This document shows positions 10,483 through 22,040 of a stretch of DNA of 64,000 bases, in pieces. The number at the start of each line of letters is the position of its first letter. Within the stretch, counting starts at the first letter, position 1. Source of the DNA: Plantago ovata (taxonomy: Eukaryota > Streptophyta > Magnoliopsida > Lamiales > Plantaginaceae); assembly GCA_028274465.1 (NCBI GenBank), contig CM051457.1, positions 11,931,908 through 11,995,907 on the forward strand. Reading direction: 5' to 3'. The notes under the pieces are model-generated. The model did not search any database and had not been told where the DNA came from. It saw only the letters and a program-made list of their open reading frames with translations. Both the position numbers and the translations under genes were made by a program.

Positions 10483-12116
10483 CTTTGATTGAACGAAAAA
10501 CATGTTCAAAGTTACGATAAAGTAATAAACTTGTCTGTAACAACTTTGAAATAATTTAAGAAATTAAAGCAAACGGTAAAAAAATAACAACACAGATTTA
10601 CTTGCTTGGACTCAGAATGAATCTACGTGCACGGAGGAACGGGATTACAACTTCACTAATGGAGAAATTGAATCATGAAAGATATGAAATATGATGATCA
10701 CAACTGAATCTAGTATAACAAACAATGAACAATCCAAGATTGATCAACACTACGTGTGATCAGGCTCTGTATCAGTTAAGTTGTTTTTTTCTTTTTCTTT
10801 TTCTTTTGAAAAGTATCAGCTAAGTTGTTATAGCAACAACAACTGTAACACTCATCTCATCCGTCCAATTGCCAGATTCAATCTCAAATCTCAAGAGCAG
10901 CGTTGTAAAATATTTTCCCTCGAAAAGTTGTTATTTCCTAACTGCCTGAAAATAACAATTTAGCTGATGGATTGATGAAATTAATGGACTTAAAAATGTG
11001 ACATGAACGAGATGAAAGTATGTTGAAGAATATTTAGTTAGCATAGATAGATAGATGGATGTAAAATTAAAGACCGAGGTTAGTTTTTAAAGTTTTATTT
11101 TAGCCTTTTGGCAAAAATATTGTGGGATCTGAAAGACCATTTGGGCTAAAATAAGTCATGGCAACTTAAAAATATGCCGGCCACACTTTTTTTTTTAAAA
11201 TTCTGCTCCTTTATGTTTTGTCACTGAACTCGTGTTTGGTTGGAGTTGTGTTGTGCTAAAGATGGTTGGGTTGAGTTGGGTTGTGTGATTCTTTCATTCT
11301 TTGGACGCTATAGCTGGCATGGATGGGATCAACGGATTACTCCCTGTCCCAGTAATTTTTTTGGTACCTTGAAAGTTTGTTGTTTTGGTTTTGTTTGGTA
11401 TAATTGGCTTTGCATAGTTTGCGTAGATTAAGCCAGTTGTATTTGTTCTAGAATTATTCTAAGTTTTGTTGTTAGCCTGATAAGAGTGATTAGCTTCAAA
11501 GTAAGTAAGGTTTCATCATTAACTGCGTCCTGAGCTCCTCTCTAAAATTTTAATCTGGTCGGTATTTCCCCTTATGATTTTGGTTAGAGTTGAATTGTTG
11601 GCTCATACTTTTTAACTATTATTTGGATAACTTCTAAGTTAGACACACTAAACGTTGGGAAGACCAAAATTGAATTCCTACAATTAACTATTATCGAGTA
11701 AATTATTGGACTTGGTCTAGACCGTTTTATTTTATTTGTAGCGTGTGTGGTTATAACTTATGGTAATGGTAAGAGGCGTGTATCACTTATAGATTTCTCC
11801 TTGTATCACTCCAATTAACATGGTTCTTGTAAATTTTTATAAGCATTGTAATAAATTTTTATAAGCATCGTATGTGTGAATATGATTGCAAAACTATGCG
11901 GTCAAAATTCTTTAATATCTCAAAAGCAAGATTTTAGAAATAAAAGAACTATGTTACATCTAATTTAATATGGGCCCATTTAATATTGCAAGTATAACAA
12001 GCATATTTCAAACTGAAACTACATTAACTCTAAATGATATCTTTCACTGAATCACATATAACTTTATGTTTTTTACTTCAAATATAATATAAAGTACTAA
12101 GTATAAAGGTATATAA
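10483..12116. other. intergenic, no gene seen
   Basis: AT-rich on the left. 11200-11480 is GT-rich with short open frames and LINE-like character but no recognisable domain. The right end (11700-12116) leads into the ABCG promoter; it does not match the sequence upstream of the duplicate at 8470. Confidence 0.45.
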
Positions 12117-12199
12117 CCTGTGTGTTATGATAATCTAATGTTTAAAGAAAGTGAAAAAAGTGGTATAGTCAAAGAATTAACTTTTGTGGTAAAATTAAA

Positions 12200-12207
12200 T
12201 ATAAATA
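12200..12207 (+). promoter_or_regulatory. ABCG TATA box
   Basis: TATAAATA, 74 bases upstream of the ABCG ATG. The same box and nearly all flanking bases are present in the copy at 8553-8560. A start of transcription near 12235 is inferred from spacing. Confidence 0.65.
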
Positions 12208-12273
12208 TCACATGCTTCTACCTCGCAGATATTACATTTCTCAAGAATATATCAGTCTAAAGCATTTTTGTCC

Positions 12274-14475
12274 ATGGACACTGATATGCCATTCTTAGGC
12301 CCAAGGCAGGCCATGGATATGCAAGAGTACAACCGCAAGCCCAAGCGCAACAACTCGCAAACTCTAAGCGAGCTTTTGCAGCGTGTTGGTGAATCGACCA
12401 ATGTGTCGCCGCACCGTGTTCTTCAAGTCCATGAACTTGCAGCTTTCCAGCATGCGTCAATGCCCTTTGTTCTTTCCTTTAATAACCTTACTTACAGTGT
12501 CAAACTTCGCCGTAAAATCATTCCTGCCTCTTTTAGCAGGACTAGTCAGGATGGTACTGATAACACTGTGTTATCAATGTCGACCATGATGGAAGCGAAG
12601 GAGTCCCAGATGAAGGTTTTACTCAACGATATATCGGGTGAGGCCAGGGAAGGTGAAATCATGGCGGTTCTTGGAGCGAGCGGCTCAGGAAAATCCACTT
12701 TGATCGACGCTTTAGCTGACCGAATATCCAGCGAGAGCCTGAAAGGAACTGTTATGCTAAATGGCGAAATCTTGGAGTCTAAGCTTCTTAAAGTGATATC
12801 AGCTTATGTCATGCAAGATGACCTATTGTTCCCCATGTTAACTGTTGAGGAAACTCTAATGTTTTCTGCCGAATTTAGGCTACCAAGAACCATGACCAAG
12901 TCCAGGAAACACGAGCGAGTCCAGGCCCTGATCGATCAATTAGGACTTCGCAATGCCGCAAAGACCATAATTGGAGACGAGGGCCATAGAGGGGTCTCTG
13001 GAGGTGAAAGGAGACGTGTCTCGGTTGGAACAGACATAATTCATGACCCTATCATCCTGTTTCTTGATGAGCCCACATCGGGCCTTGATTCCACGAGCGC
13101 ACACAAGCTAGTGCAAGTGCTGCAAAAAATCGCACAAAGTGGAAGCATAGTGATCTTGTCAATTCACCAACCGAGTTACAGAATCCTACGCCTTCTTGAC
13201 CGCATGATCATCCTTTCACGCGGCCAGACTGTGTTTAATGGCTCCCCTGACATCCTGCCTTGGTTTTTCGCCGAGCTTGGGAAGCCAATCCCCCCAAACG
13301 AAGACAAGACAGAGTTCGCTCTGGATCATATCAGAGATCTCGAAGGTACACCCAATGGAACCAAGAACATGGTGGATTTCAACAGAACATGGAAAAGGAA
13401 GTACCCTCCAATCACAAACTCAAATGGACCAAAGGTACCTCTCAAAGATGCCATAAGTACTAGCATTTCAAAGGGGAAACTCGTTTCAGGCGCCACAAAC
13501 ATGGACTTGAATCGGTCCTCAGCCGTCCCTATGTACGCTAACCCTTTTTGGAAAGAAATGATCATGATCGCAAACAGATCGATAACAAACTCCAAAAGGG
13601 CCCCAGAGCTTTTCGGTGTTAGGTTAGGGGCAATCCTCCTGACCGGTATCATACTAGCCACGACCTTTTGGAAGCTTGACAATTCGCCTAAAGGGGTTCA
13701 AGAAAGGTTCGGTTTCTTTTCCTTTGCAATGTCCACAACGTTCTACACCTGTGCCGAAGCAATCCCAGTTTTCCTTATGGAAAGATACATTTTCATGAGG
13801 GAAACAACTTACAACACTTACCGGCGTTCGTCCTACGTCATCTCCCATGCGCTCATTTCCATTCCGTCTCTTCTATTCTTGTCACTAGCATTTGCCGCCA
13901 CTACATACTGGCCTGTTGGCCTAGCAGGCGGCACTTCCGGCTTCCTTCTCTTCTTCACCTTCATCCTGGCCTCTTTTTGGGCGGGAAGCTCGTTTGTCAC
14001 ATTCTTATCCGGGGTTATCCCCAACATCATGATGGGGTACACGGTGGTGGTAGCAACATTGGCCTATTTCATCCTGTTCAACGGATTCTTCATATCGCGG
14101 GACAGAATTCCACCTTATTGGCTTTGGTTCCATTATATCTCACTAGTGAAGTACCCATACCAAGGTGTATTGCAAAACGAATTCGGCGATCCAAACAAGT
14201 GCTTCGTTAAAGGAATCCAGGTTTTCGACAACTCACCTCTAAGAGCCATGCCTGATGCAGTAAAATTGAAAATGCTGGAGTCGATGAGCCAGACTTTGGG
14301 AATGAACATCACGAGCATGACATGTTTGACACGAGGGTCGGATATTCTGCAGCAGAGTGGTGTTACGGACATAGATAAATGGAGTTGCTTGTGGATAACC
14401 ATTGCCTTTGGATTTTTGTTCAGGATTCTGTTTTACTTTACTCTTTTGATTGGAAGCAAGAACAAGAGAAGGTGA
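12274..14475 (+). CDS. half-size ABC transporter, ABCG subfamily (ABCG1/2/6/16/20-like)
   Basis: A single uninterrupted exon of 733 codons plus TGA. The first ATG after the TATA box is at 12274, giving [17 protein letters not shown]. It has the ABCG order, nucleotide-binding domain first: Walker [10 protein letters not shown] at 134-142, Q-loop Gln181, signature VSGGERRR at 241-248, Walker B ILFLDE ending at Glu266, H-loop His298. About six membrane segments follow between residues 446 and 728, with a large extracellular loop (about 610-700) before the last. The linker-to-TMD motif NPFWKEM is present. Length, lack of introns and sequence place it with Arabidopsis ABCG1/2/6/16/20, plasma-membrane half-transporters that act as dimers and export suberin or pollen-wall precursors. 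The exact orthologue cannot be told by eye. All catalytic motifs are intact. It is followed by AATAAA at 14572 and preceded 3.65 kb upstream by a duplicate of its own 5' end. Confidence 0.95.
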   Translation: MDTDMPFLGPRQAMDMQEYNRKPKRNNSQTLSELLQRVGESTNVSPHRVLQVHELAAFQHASMPFVLSFNNLTYSVKLRRKIIPASFSRTSQDGTDNTVLSMSTMMEAKESQMKVLLNDISGEAREGEIMAVLGASGSGKSTLIDALADRISSESLKGTVMLNGEILESKLLKVISAYVMQDDLLFPMLTVEETLMFSAEFRLPRTMTKSRKHERVQALIDQLGLRNAAKTIIGDEGHRGVSGGERRRVSVGTDIIHDPIILFLDEPTSGLDSTSAHKLVQVLQKIAQSGSIVILSIHQPSYRILRLLDRMIILSRGQTVFNGSPDILPWFFAELGKPIPPNEDKTEFALDHIRDLEGTPNGTKNMVDFNRTWKRKYPPITNSNGPKVPLKDAISTSISKGKLVSGATNMDLNRSSAVPMYANPFWKEMIMIANRSITNSKRAPELFGVRLGAILLTGIILATTFWKLDNSPKGVQERFGFFSFAMSTTFYTCAEAIPVFLMERYIFMRETTYNTYRRSSYVISHALISIPSLLFLSLAFAATTYWPVGLAGGTSGFLLFFTFILASFWAGSSFVTFLSGVIPNIMMGYTVVVATLAYFILFNGFFISRDRIPPYWLWFHYISLVKYPYQGVLQNEFGDPNKCFVKGIQVFDNSPLRAMPDAVKLKMLESMSQTLGMNITSMTCLTRGSDILQQSGVTDIDKWSCLWITIAFGFLFRILFYFTLLIGSKNKRR

Positions 14476-14571
14476 AGGTGGAGTTGGTAGGGATTCAATT
14501 TTTCTATTGAATTCTTGGATCAAAACAAAGTCACATTGATTTCTTGTTAGTATAGCTGTAAAATTTCATAT

Positions 14572-14577
14572 AATAAA
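14572..14577 (+). terminator. putative ABCG polyadenylation signal
   Basis: AATAAA 97 bases after the ABCG stop codon, followed by the T/G-rich stretch TTGCCTTTGTTCTTTG, a usual arrangement for a plant near-upstream element. Sequence-only inference. Confidence 0.5.
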
Positions 14578-14775
14578 TTCTTGCCTTTGTTCTTTGTAGT
14601 TGCAAGACATTAAATCAAGAAAACTGTAAGACAATAATTTTCTATATCGGAATGGAATAAACATGGAATGAGACGTTGATTGTTCCATATCTCTCAGTTA
14701 ATTTTCCCTTTTGTCTTAATTGTCAAAATCTATATTTTCTCAGAATAATCATTGATAAAAAAACGTGTTACTTTG

Positions 14776-15078
14776 TGTAACGACCCGATCCACTAACGGG
14801 CCGAGACCCAGCCCAACGGGCCGGCAAGGTTGCTCATGGGCGCTCTCTGGGTGATATGCTGGCCCACAGACCAACACGGGTTCTAATCTGCGCACTTTGT
14901 TCTCACTCGTGCGCACACCGGGAACTTCCCAGTGGGTCACCCATCCTAGAATTGCTCCAGAGCAAGCACGCTTAACTCTGAAGTTCTTATAGGTGGATTC
15001 CCGAAAAGAAAGGTACACCTTGTTGACATGAGTAGCGTTCTCAACCCCTTTAAGCCTCTGAATTTGTGGGGTGTTACA
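14776..15078 (-). mobile_element. Cassandra TRIM solo LTR
   Basis: A 303-bp LTR with ends TGTAAC...GTTACA and a perfect 5-bp target duplication CTTTG (14771-14775 and 15079-15083). Within it, 14925-14995 closely resembles the reverse complement of plant 5S rRNA (for example GGGTCACCCATCCTAG and AAGCACGCTTAACT). That is the defining feature of Cassandra terminal-repeat retrotransposons in miniature, whose LTRs carry a 5S-type pol III promoter. No second LTR or internal domain lies beside it, so it is a solo LTR left by recombination. It lies between the ABCG and SHMT genes, 380 bp upstream of the SHMT start. Confidence 0.9.
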
Positions 15079-15382
15079 CTTTGTGGGACCAAAATATCAT
15101 CGTTAGTAACTATTTTGACTGAAATCGTAAATTTTAAATTTATTAGTGTTCCAAATATTACATTATTCGAATAATTTGCCACATTACTCGAGAAGTTACT
15201 CTCCACCAAAAGGAGTATAACCATTGAACAAGTAGCTATAAACACTCAACAACACTAATGTCATGATAATCACACACTAAAATTTGGTAAAAGGAAACCA
15301 AAACCAACCAAAAAAATCAGATTAAGGAAAAAGATTGATTTTCCACCACTCACTTAACCAACTTCCCACCATTTTTCCCTCC

Positions 15383-15389
15383 ATAAATA
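15383..15389 (+). promoter_or_regulatory. putative SHMT TATA box
   Basis: ATAAATA in CCATAAATACC, 69 bases upstream of the SHMT ATG, within a C/T-rich leader region. A start near 15415 would give a leader of about 40 nt. Sequence-only inference. Confidence 0.45.
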
Positions 15390-15457
15390 CCACCCCCAAT
15401 TCCTCCCTCCATTCCTCCATCATCACCATTTTCCCCCCAAAAATTCACATCACAGCC

Positions 15458-18400
15458 ATGGATCCAGTCACAGAATGGGGCAACACGCCTCTCACCACCA
15501 TCGACCCTGAAATCTCCGACCTAATCGAAAGGGAGAAGCGCCGCCAATGCCGCGGAATCGAGCTAATTGCCTCCGAGAACTTCACCTCATTCGCCGTAAT
15601 CCAAGCCCTAGGATCCGCCCTCACCAACAAGTACTCCGAAGGCATGCCTGGCAACCGCTACTACGGCGGCAACGAGTACATCGACCAGATCGAGAATCTG
15701 ACGCGCTCACGCGCGCTCCAGGTCTACCGTCTGGACCCTGCCAAATGGGGAGTCAATGTGCAGCCATACAGCGGCTCGCCTGCCAATTTCGCTGCCTACA
15801 CGGCGGTTTTGAATCCGCATGATCGGATTATGGGGCTGGATTTGCCGTCGGGTGGGCATTTGACGCACGGGTATTATACGTCGGGTGGGAAGAAGATCAG
15901 TGCGACTTCGATTTACTTTGAGAGCTTGCCGTATAAGGTTGATTCGAGTACGGGGTATATTGATTATGAGAAGCTGGAGGAGAAGGCCATGGATTTTAGG
16001 CCGAAGCTGATTATTTGTGGCGGGAGTGCTTATCCTAGGGACTGGGATTATAAGAGGTTCCGTGAGGTTGCGGATAAGTGTGGGGCGCTTTTGCTCTGTG
16101 ATATGGCGCATATCAGTGGCCTTGTTGCTGCTCAGGTACTGCATTTTTACCGTTAGACCGTATACTGCAAGTTTATGTTATTCTTATGTGTTATGTATGC
16201 TTTCATAAAAATGTATGTTTATGTATTGCTGCTCAGGTACTGCATTTTGACTGTCTCTTACGTGTATGGGTGTTATTGTGTTTGTATTGTTGCTCTGATA
16301 TTGCATTTTCTCTGTTTTTGTTCTGATTTTGAATCCATTCATTCTAATAGTAATAGGTATCATTTCTATTGTATTTTATATACAGGCTTCATGTAAGTAA
16401 CAGACAACTATCGCTTATTGTTATGTTGAATTTGTAGGATACCATGCTTCTAACCAGTTTGAGGAATGAAAATTTAACCTTTAAGGCCACATAGTAGCAT
16501 GAGCTTGTATCAGCTTTTTTTAAGGCGAGTTATTAGTTCTAAGAACAGCTATTTTCTGCCTCCGCTACAATAAGCCATAGACAGTTCTAAAAATGCTATG
16601 GGTTGACAAGGTCTTGCATTATACAATGTGTTATATGGCCATATCTTTTCTTTTTACATATTCTGATAGAGATTGTAGAAGATGATTAAACGCTTTCGCT
16701 TCTATTATAGACCTACAATCGTTTTTTGGTAAGTTGTTTAATTTGTGAACATGAAGATAATCAAACACTTTTGCTTCTATTATAGACCAATAATCGTGTC
16801 TTGATGATCTTCGTAATCTTTGTTTAGCGATAAAATAGATTTGCAAACACTTTAGAGCATGTATTTATTGGATTCTGCTTACGTTTAACATGTAAACAGA
16901 AGGGAACAAATGCATGTATTCCTTGAATATGCTTATTCAGAGGAAAAACACTACTGCTGAATATTGATCTGTTTACTTGAGCTTTTTTTTTTTTAATACG
17001 AGAATGATAGCCTATTATTTCAGGAAGCAGCGGATCCGTTTGAGTATTGTGACATGGTGACAACTACAACTCACAAGAGTTTGAGGGGTCCTAGGTCTGG
17101 CATGATCTTTTATAGGAAGGGTCCAAAGCCCGCGAAGAAGGGCCAGCCAGAGGATGCAGTTTATGATTTTGAAGACAAGATCAACTTTGCAGTGTTCCCC
17201 TCTCTCCAGGGTGGTCCCCATAATCATCAGATTGGTGCTCTTGCTGTGGCACTGAAACAGGCTATGTCGCCTGGATTCAAGGCCTATGCTAAGCAGATCA
17301 GGGCCAATGCTGTTGCTCTCGGCAATTATCTGATGAGCAAAGACTACAAGCTTGTCACTGGTGGAACTGAGAACCACTTGGTTCTATGGGATCTTCGCCC
17401 GCTTGGATTGACGGGTATTGAACACAATTCTATTTAGTTTGTAATCTAAAAACTCATTTGAGGGTCAATATTTACCGGCGAGTAAAACGATGTATCTTTT
17501 GCAGGAAATAAGGTTGAAAAGGTCTGTGACCTTTGCAACATTACTGTTAATAAGAATGCTGTATTTGGTGACAGCAGTGCTTTGGCTCCAGGAGGCGTCC
17601 GTATAGGTACTGATCATATGTTTACTTAATTTTTCGTGTTAGAAAACTGCATGTTTTTAGACTTATAGCGGCAAATCAGAGGTTCCAAATGCAGTACATA
17701 GTTGGAATGATAGTTGTGAACTGATTATTACAGATGTTGCTGCCTGATTTGACCAGCTTGTTACATGAATTTAATCGGGGTTTTAGATTTGATGATCAGG
17801 AAAATTTCTCGTTTGATTTGGTTATTGAATGGTTTTGGTTTTGGTTTCGGTTTCATAATGTTAGTAAAGTGACTATTTGTGTTGATGAAATGAACTTTAT
17901 CTTTTGAGATTTCTGAAAGGATTTTCCCACAATGATGAACTAGATTTTATAACCTCAGAATCCAAAAAAATCATGATACAAATTTATCGAAGTAACAACT
18001 ATTAGATTCTGCACTCCAGGGTAATGCTATTGACAGATCGGTTGGCATTTCATACCTATTCTTATTCAACTTAGTTCTTACTCTGTAGTAGATTTGGCAC
18101 AATGTTACATGTGCTCTTTATACTCGGTTTCTGGATTAGCTCGCATGTCTCCATATTCATTTCTCTACAATGTCTTTACCTGCAATGCAGGCTCACTGTG
18201 TGAAATTTTCATGGCCTCTGCTCATAAACTTACATTTTTTTCAGGTGCTCCTGCTATGACTTCAAGGGGTTTGGTCGAGAAAGACTTTGAGCAAATCGCA
18301 GAATTTCTTCACAGGGCTGTCACCCTCACGTTAAAGATCCAGAAGGAGCATGGTAAACTATTGAAGGACTTCAACAAGGGACTGGATAACAACCAAGAGA

Positions 18401-18489
18401 TCGAAGCCCTCAAGGCTGATGTCGGAAAATTTGCTTCCTCATTTGACATGCCTGGATTCCTCATGTCTGAGCTGAAGTACAAAGACTAA
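15458..18489 (+). CDS. SHMT: serine hydroxymethyltransferase, cytosolic type
   Basis: Four exons: 15458-16135, 17024-17414, 17505-17606 and 18245-18489 (TAA). They join in frame to 471 residues, the length of cytosolic plant SHMT (Arabidopsis SHM4). The enzyme interconverts serine plus tetrahydrofolate with glycine plus 5,10-methylene-tetrahydrofolate, using pyridoxal phosphate. Marks: N-terminus [12 protein letters not shown] with no transit peptide; [23 protein letters not shown]; the PLP motif [12 protein letters not shown] with the Schiff-base lysine at residue 244; a conserved C-terminus LMSELKYKD. Junctions at AAQ/EAA, LTG/NKV and VRIG/APAM are clean GT-AG sites. The frame is open upstream to 15335, but the leader lacks family similarity, so the ATG at 15458 is chosen. 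No targeting sequence means cytosol. Intron 1 holds a copy of its own donor site. Confidence 0.98.
16136..17023 (+). other. SHMT intron 1 with duplicated splice-donor segment
   Basis: An 888-bp intron. The segment spanning the exon 1/intron 1 junction (TGCTGCTCAG/GTACTGC) recurs 101 bp downstream, at 16227-16248, so a second perfect donor lies at 16236. A further internal duplication of about 44 bp, sharing CTTCTATTATAGACC, starts at 16678 and 16753 (75-bp offset). In-frame read-through at the first donor hits a stop after six codons. Confidence 0.85.
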
Positions 18490-18558
18490 GCCCCCATTGA
18501 GTAGTACATATGCAGGAGATCTGTCTTGCTAATTTTATACTAGTACAATTTATTTTAG

Positions 18559-18564
18559 AATAAA
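18559..18564 (+). terminator. putative SHMT polyadenylation signal
   Basis: AATAAA 70 bases after the SHMT stop codon, in TTTTAGAATAAAAGTTTC. Reasonable position for a plant poly(A) signal; inferred from sequence only. Confidence 0.45.
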
Positions 18565-18569
18565 AGTTT

Positions 18570-20250
18570 CAGGACAAGTTTATAGAATTTGTCCATGAGA
18601 GAAACAATAGGCTTGGTGGTAGTATATAGTTGTGGGATTTACAGTGATAGGATTATCCCAATTTGGTATGAATTTCAAATAGAATGAATGTACATTGTTT
18701 AAGGTACTCCTGAGTCCTGCCTTGACTTGAGGGGGTATCAGTGAGTAAAATGCCTTGTCTTTAGTCTTCAAAGTATATAGTAGTAGTAGCTGTTAAAAGA
18801 AAATTTGGAGTGAGTGAAATTCTTATAGCGATGCATTTTTGTAAGTTGTAACTGAGTTTATAGGCTTTGTTTTTCTCAGACTTGAACACTACTCTCCAGG
18901 ATCCAGGTTGACAACACCATCTATCAAATCTTGCTTCTCTGTTTCTGGCAACATTAAGATCGATCGACCCTAGAAGCAAATTATAATTCCATGAAAGTTA
19001 CAAGTTCATTTTTCAAGACCCCAGGTTATGGTGAAATAAGAGCATTTTGGTTGTGTCGGTGATAATTGGCCGAGCACACAAGTTGGAGGAACATCAAGTC
19101 CCTTTCCCAATCACATTTGTCTTTAATTTACCCCCATCAGATATTCAGATGATTATGATTGATTAGCCTCACTCTATCTCATCACTTGTTATCTTATCCC
19201 ACACAATATGCTTGATTTATATATTGGTGAAATTCCATAAATACCATTAGAATTTATCATAAATTACACATACTACTACAACTTCAATTTCAACCACGCT
19301 TTAGTCATGTTAAAGCACCCTAAAAAAGACCAAACACCCTTAAATGAAGAAAAAACACTTAACACCAAGAATTGCTAGGGTTAATTTTTATTTTCTTTAG
19401 TATTACTAATACTGTATTTAGTATTACTAATATTTATCACATCAGGGCAAGTTTAGAACAATTTAACGCGCCAAGGACCGAAAGTAGCTTTGTGGGAAGC
19501 GGTAACACTTGTTACTTAGGCCCGAGGGGATCCATAAGTGAATTCTTAACGAAATGGAATTTATATGGAATTCATGATTTCTGAGTCCGACCGTCGTACT
19601 ACTACGAGTGCTTGTCCGGGTGGTGGTAATTAAAATGTCAAACATTACATTTTTTTTATGGGATATGATTGATTGGTAGATGTATGTAGTTTGGCACCAC
19701 AATTCGATTTGTCAAGCAAGAATGCAAGATAGTATACTGCAAGCTAATAACGTTAACTTCGCTGAGGAAGGCCTGATCTCAATCTCAAGCAATTTGTCGG
19801 CAACTAAACGGTTACATACTTTGAAAGAGTAATTTATATTCAGAAAGAGTAGTCAATGACGATTGGAAATTAAAAAGGTCCTACATTGAGATTAATCAAT
19901 CTTACATGTGATTACAATCAATGGATGTCGTCCATGTGGTCTTTTCTTCAGTTTATACATACCCAATTCGCCTATTATTGCGACGTTTTGGCCTTGTCAG
20001 TACTTTTCCCACTTCATAGTTCATACTTCATATCTTGGCTCCAAATTCTACGGTAATATATTGTCACGATTATGTGAGCTGTGTTACCAAGTGGTATGGA
20101 TCCTAGAAGTCGAATTCCGATAGACTGCGGTTGATTTTTGAAGTTGATGGAGGTCGAATGGAAAACTAGCGATTGTAACTCTGTCCATCACAGAAATAGG
20201 ACCACGGTTGGTTCACAACAACTCAACTATAGTTAACCTAGTAAAAACTA
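18570..20250. other. intergenic, no gene seen
   Basis: After the SHMT 3' end no coding region is recognisable on either strand. Short open frames (for example 19372-19584) lack similarity to known families and have non-coding composition. No transposon ends could be defined. Confidence 0.5.
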
Positions 20251-20543
20251 TACTCCCTCTATTCTATTCCACTGTAATTTATTTATTTTTGACTTTTTTC
20301 GGTCGACAGTTTTCAACTTTGAATCTCGATCACTGTTAAAAACTCTAATTAAACTCTAATGTTAACGTATTTGACAAAAACATATACTGAAAATATGGAA
20401 CCTAAATTTTTATAATATAAGGGAATAATATAATTGTATTTAATATTTAATCATTATTGTTTGAGAGTAATCTAGAGTTAAAGCTGAAAATTGTCAACCG
20501 AAAAAAGTAAAATTGGATAATTTCTACCGGAACAGAGGGAGTA
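20251..20543. mobile_element. Stowaway-like MITE
   Basis: Ends TACTCCCTCTATTCTATTCC and the inverse near CCGGAACAGAGGGAGTA, with TA at both borders: the classic Stowaway terminus. Subterminal TTTTTTCGGTCGACA and its inverse also pair. About 293 bp, no coding sequence. Confidence 0.8.
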
Positions 20544-20689
20544 CCGTACCAAAAGTGTTAATAAAATATAATTTCCCGTATAATGGATATAACTAGAGTT
20601 TGAATATAAAAAGATAGCAGGGTCGATCCATAACTTTTAAACCACGAACTTGACCATTTCACGCTCTAGGCACTGTTCCTTATTCAGTT

Positions 20690-21207
20690 TTTTGGCAACC
20701 AAACAACCTTAGTTAAAAATTAAAAAACAAAATAAAAATCGAAATTAAAATAACATAAATAAAAATGATAAAATACAATAAAAATAATAAAAATAGTTTA
20801 AAAGATTTTCTTCTTCTTCTATAGCTCTGGTACTGGAAAATATTTTTCGGTACCGGAGATCCGTCAAGCTCTGGCCGGAGCTCTGCAGCTCGCAGAGCTC
20901 CGGCCAGAGCTTGCAATGCTCCGATCGGGAGCATAAAGCTCCAGAACGGAGCTTACAAGGCTCCTCCGATATGGAGCTTTAAGCTCCAGAACGGAGCTTT
21001 GCAGAAGCTCCAGATCGGAGCTTGCACAACTCCGATCTAGAGCTGTGCAAGCTCCTTGCCGGAGCTTGCACAACTCCGGTACCAGAATAATTATTCCAGT
21101 ACCGAAGTTAGAGAAGAAGAAAAAGAAGTTAAAAAAGAAAAAAGAAAAAAGAATTAGAAGGAAAAAAAAACTAAAAACAAAAAGGAATTAGAAAAATAAA
21201 AAAGAAG
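20690..21207. repeat. palindromic GGAGCT-rich array, left locus
   Basis: 20830-21110 is a dense series of short inverted and direct units built on AGCTCC/GGAGCT, such as GGAGCTTGCACAACTCCG and AGCTGTGCAAGCTCC. It is bounded by GGTACCGGAG on the left and CTCCGGTACC on the right. Outside lie a pyrimidine-rich left flank and a purine-rich right flank that mirror each other. A related array lies at 42060-42240. The right side is cut by an LTR retrotransposon at 21208. Outer flanks 20690-20712 (CAACCAAACAACCTTAG) and 27284-27303 (GGCCATGTTTGGTTTGC), read across that insertion, are weakly inverted, so this may be a fold-back element. Family unknown to me. Confidence 0.7.
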
Positions 21208-21402
21208 TGTTATGGATAATTATAGGAATGTAACAAGAGTCTACTGATCTCTCTAGTTTGTTAGTTAGTTACGTGTATTTCTCTAGTTTGTTAATCTCCA
21301 GATAGACTTTAGAGATACTTTCCTAGTTGTGTATATACACTCTCATGTACTCCCATATTGATTAACGAGAATAATATTTTCTCTTCCATTTATCATTCAA
21401 CA
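21208..21402 (+). repeat. 5' LTR
   Basis: 195-bp long terminal repeat starting TGTTATGGATAATTATAGG and ending CATTCAACA. A TATA-like GTATATACACTC lies near 21330. The 3' copy differs in this stretch (GTATATATACAC). Confidence 0.9.
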
Positions 21403-21759
21403 CGTTATCAGCACGACTCTACCATTGAGTTAATTTAATTCTTCCATCCACCACACATACTTCCGACTAATCCATCCGTTCATCTCCAAACATCATTCAC
21501 AATTAATATAAAGGAACATAAAGGAGTGAAGAAGTATGATTAGCATAGCATGATTGGAGCCGAATGGATGATTACCAAATTGATGAAGAAACCATCGATC
21601 TTAAATTTGTCAAGTTCCGATGCCTCAAATTAAGTCGGTGATGATGACTCTATTAAGGTTAATTAATTACGTTAATAATTCTAAATTTCTATTTACTATA
21701 ACTGTATACTAGTATAATTCTTTCTTATTGATCTCTCTAATCCATTACATAATCATCTA

Positions 21760-22040
21760 AAAAAAAAAATGGGCGGATTTAATTGCCACGCCTGTGGTCA
21801 CTCGGACTCCAAGCCCGACGCATTGCAGCTGACGTTTCTGCTTAGGGTGAAGATATTGATGTCCACAGATATGATATCAAGATCTAATAAGGCGATCGGA
21901 GCTACGTCTGTTTTACGACTGTGTTTGCCTATCCCCTGCATGTCTAGCCACCGGTGAACTTTTTCCGGTGGGTTCTGTTCTGTTTCTTGTTTTCTCTCCC
22001 TTTTCCTCTGAAGGTTCAGGTATGTGATCATTGAACCCCG
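21760..22040 (+). other. possible captured host segment in retrotransposon leader
   Basis: After an A-run, an ATG at 21769 opens 62 codons starting MGGFNCHACGHSDSKPD. GC content here is higher than in the rest of the element. A C/T-rich stretch and a CAGGTATGT donor-like site (22017-22025) follow. This looks like a 5' exon and the beginning of an intron of an ordinary gene. No family was recognised; capture by the element is only a guess. Confidence 0.3.

Noticed and set aside
12268..12273. ABCG start at TTG 12268
   Set aside because: Not an ATG. The ATG six bases downstream is conserved in the duplicate at 8626.
14925..14995. 5S rRNA gene
   Set aside because: Similarity is partial and lies inside a bounded LTR; it is the Cassandra 5S-like segment.
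15335..15457. 41-codon upstream extension of SHMT (possible transit peptide)
   Set aside because: Begins before the TATA-like box, has no family similarity, and the cytosolic-type N-terminus starts at 15458.
20830..21110. CRISPR-like array
   Set aside because: Units are palindromic, irregular and unspaced in a plant nuclear context.
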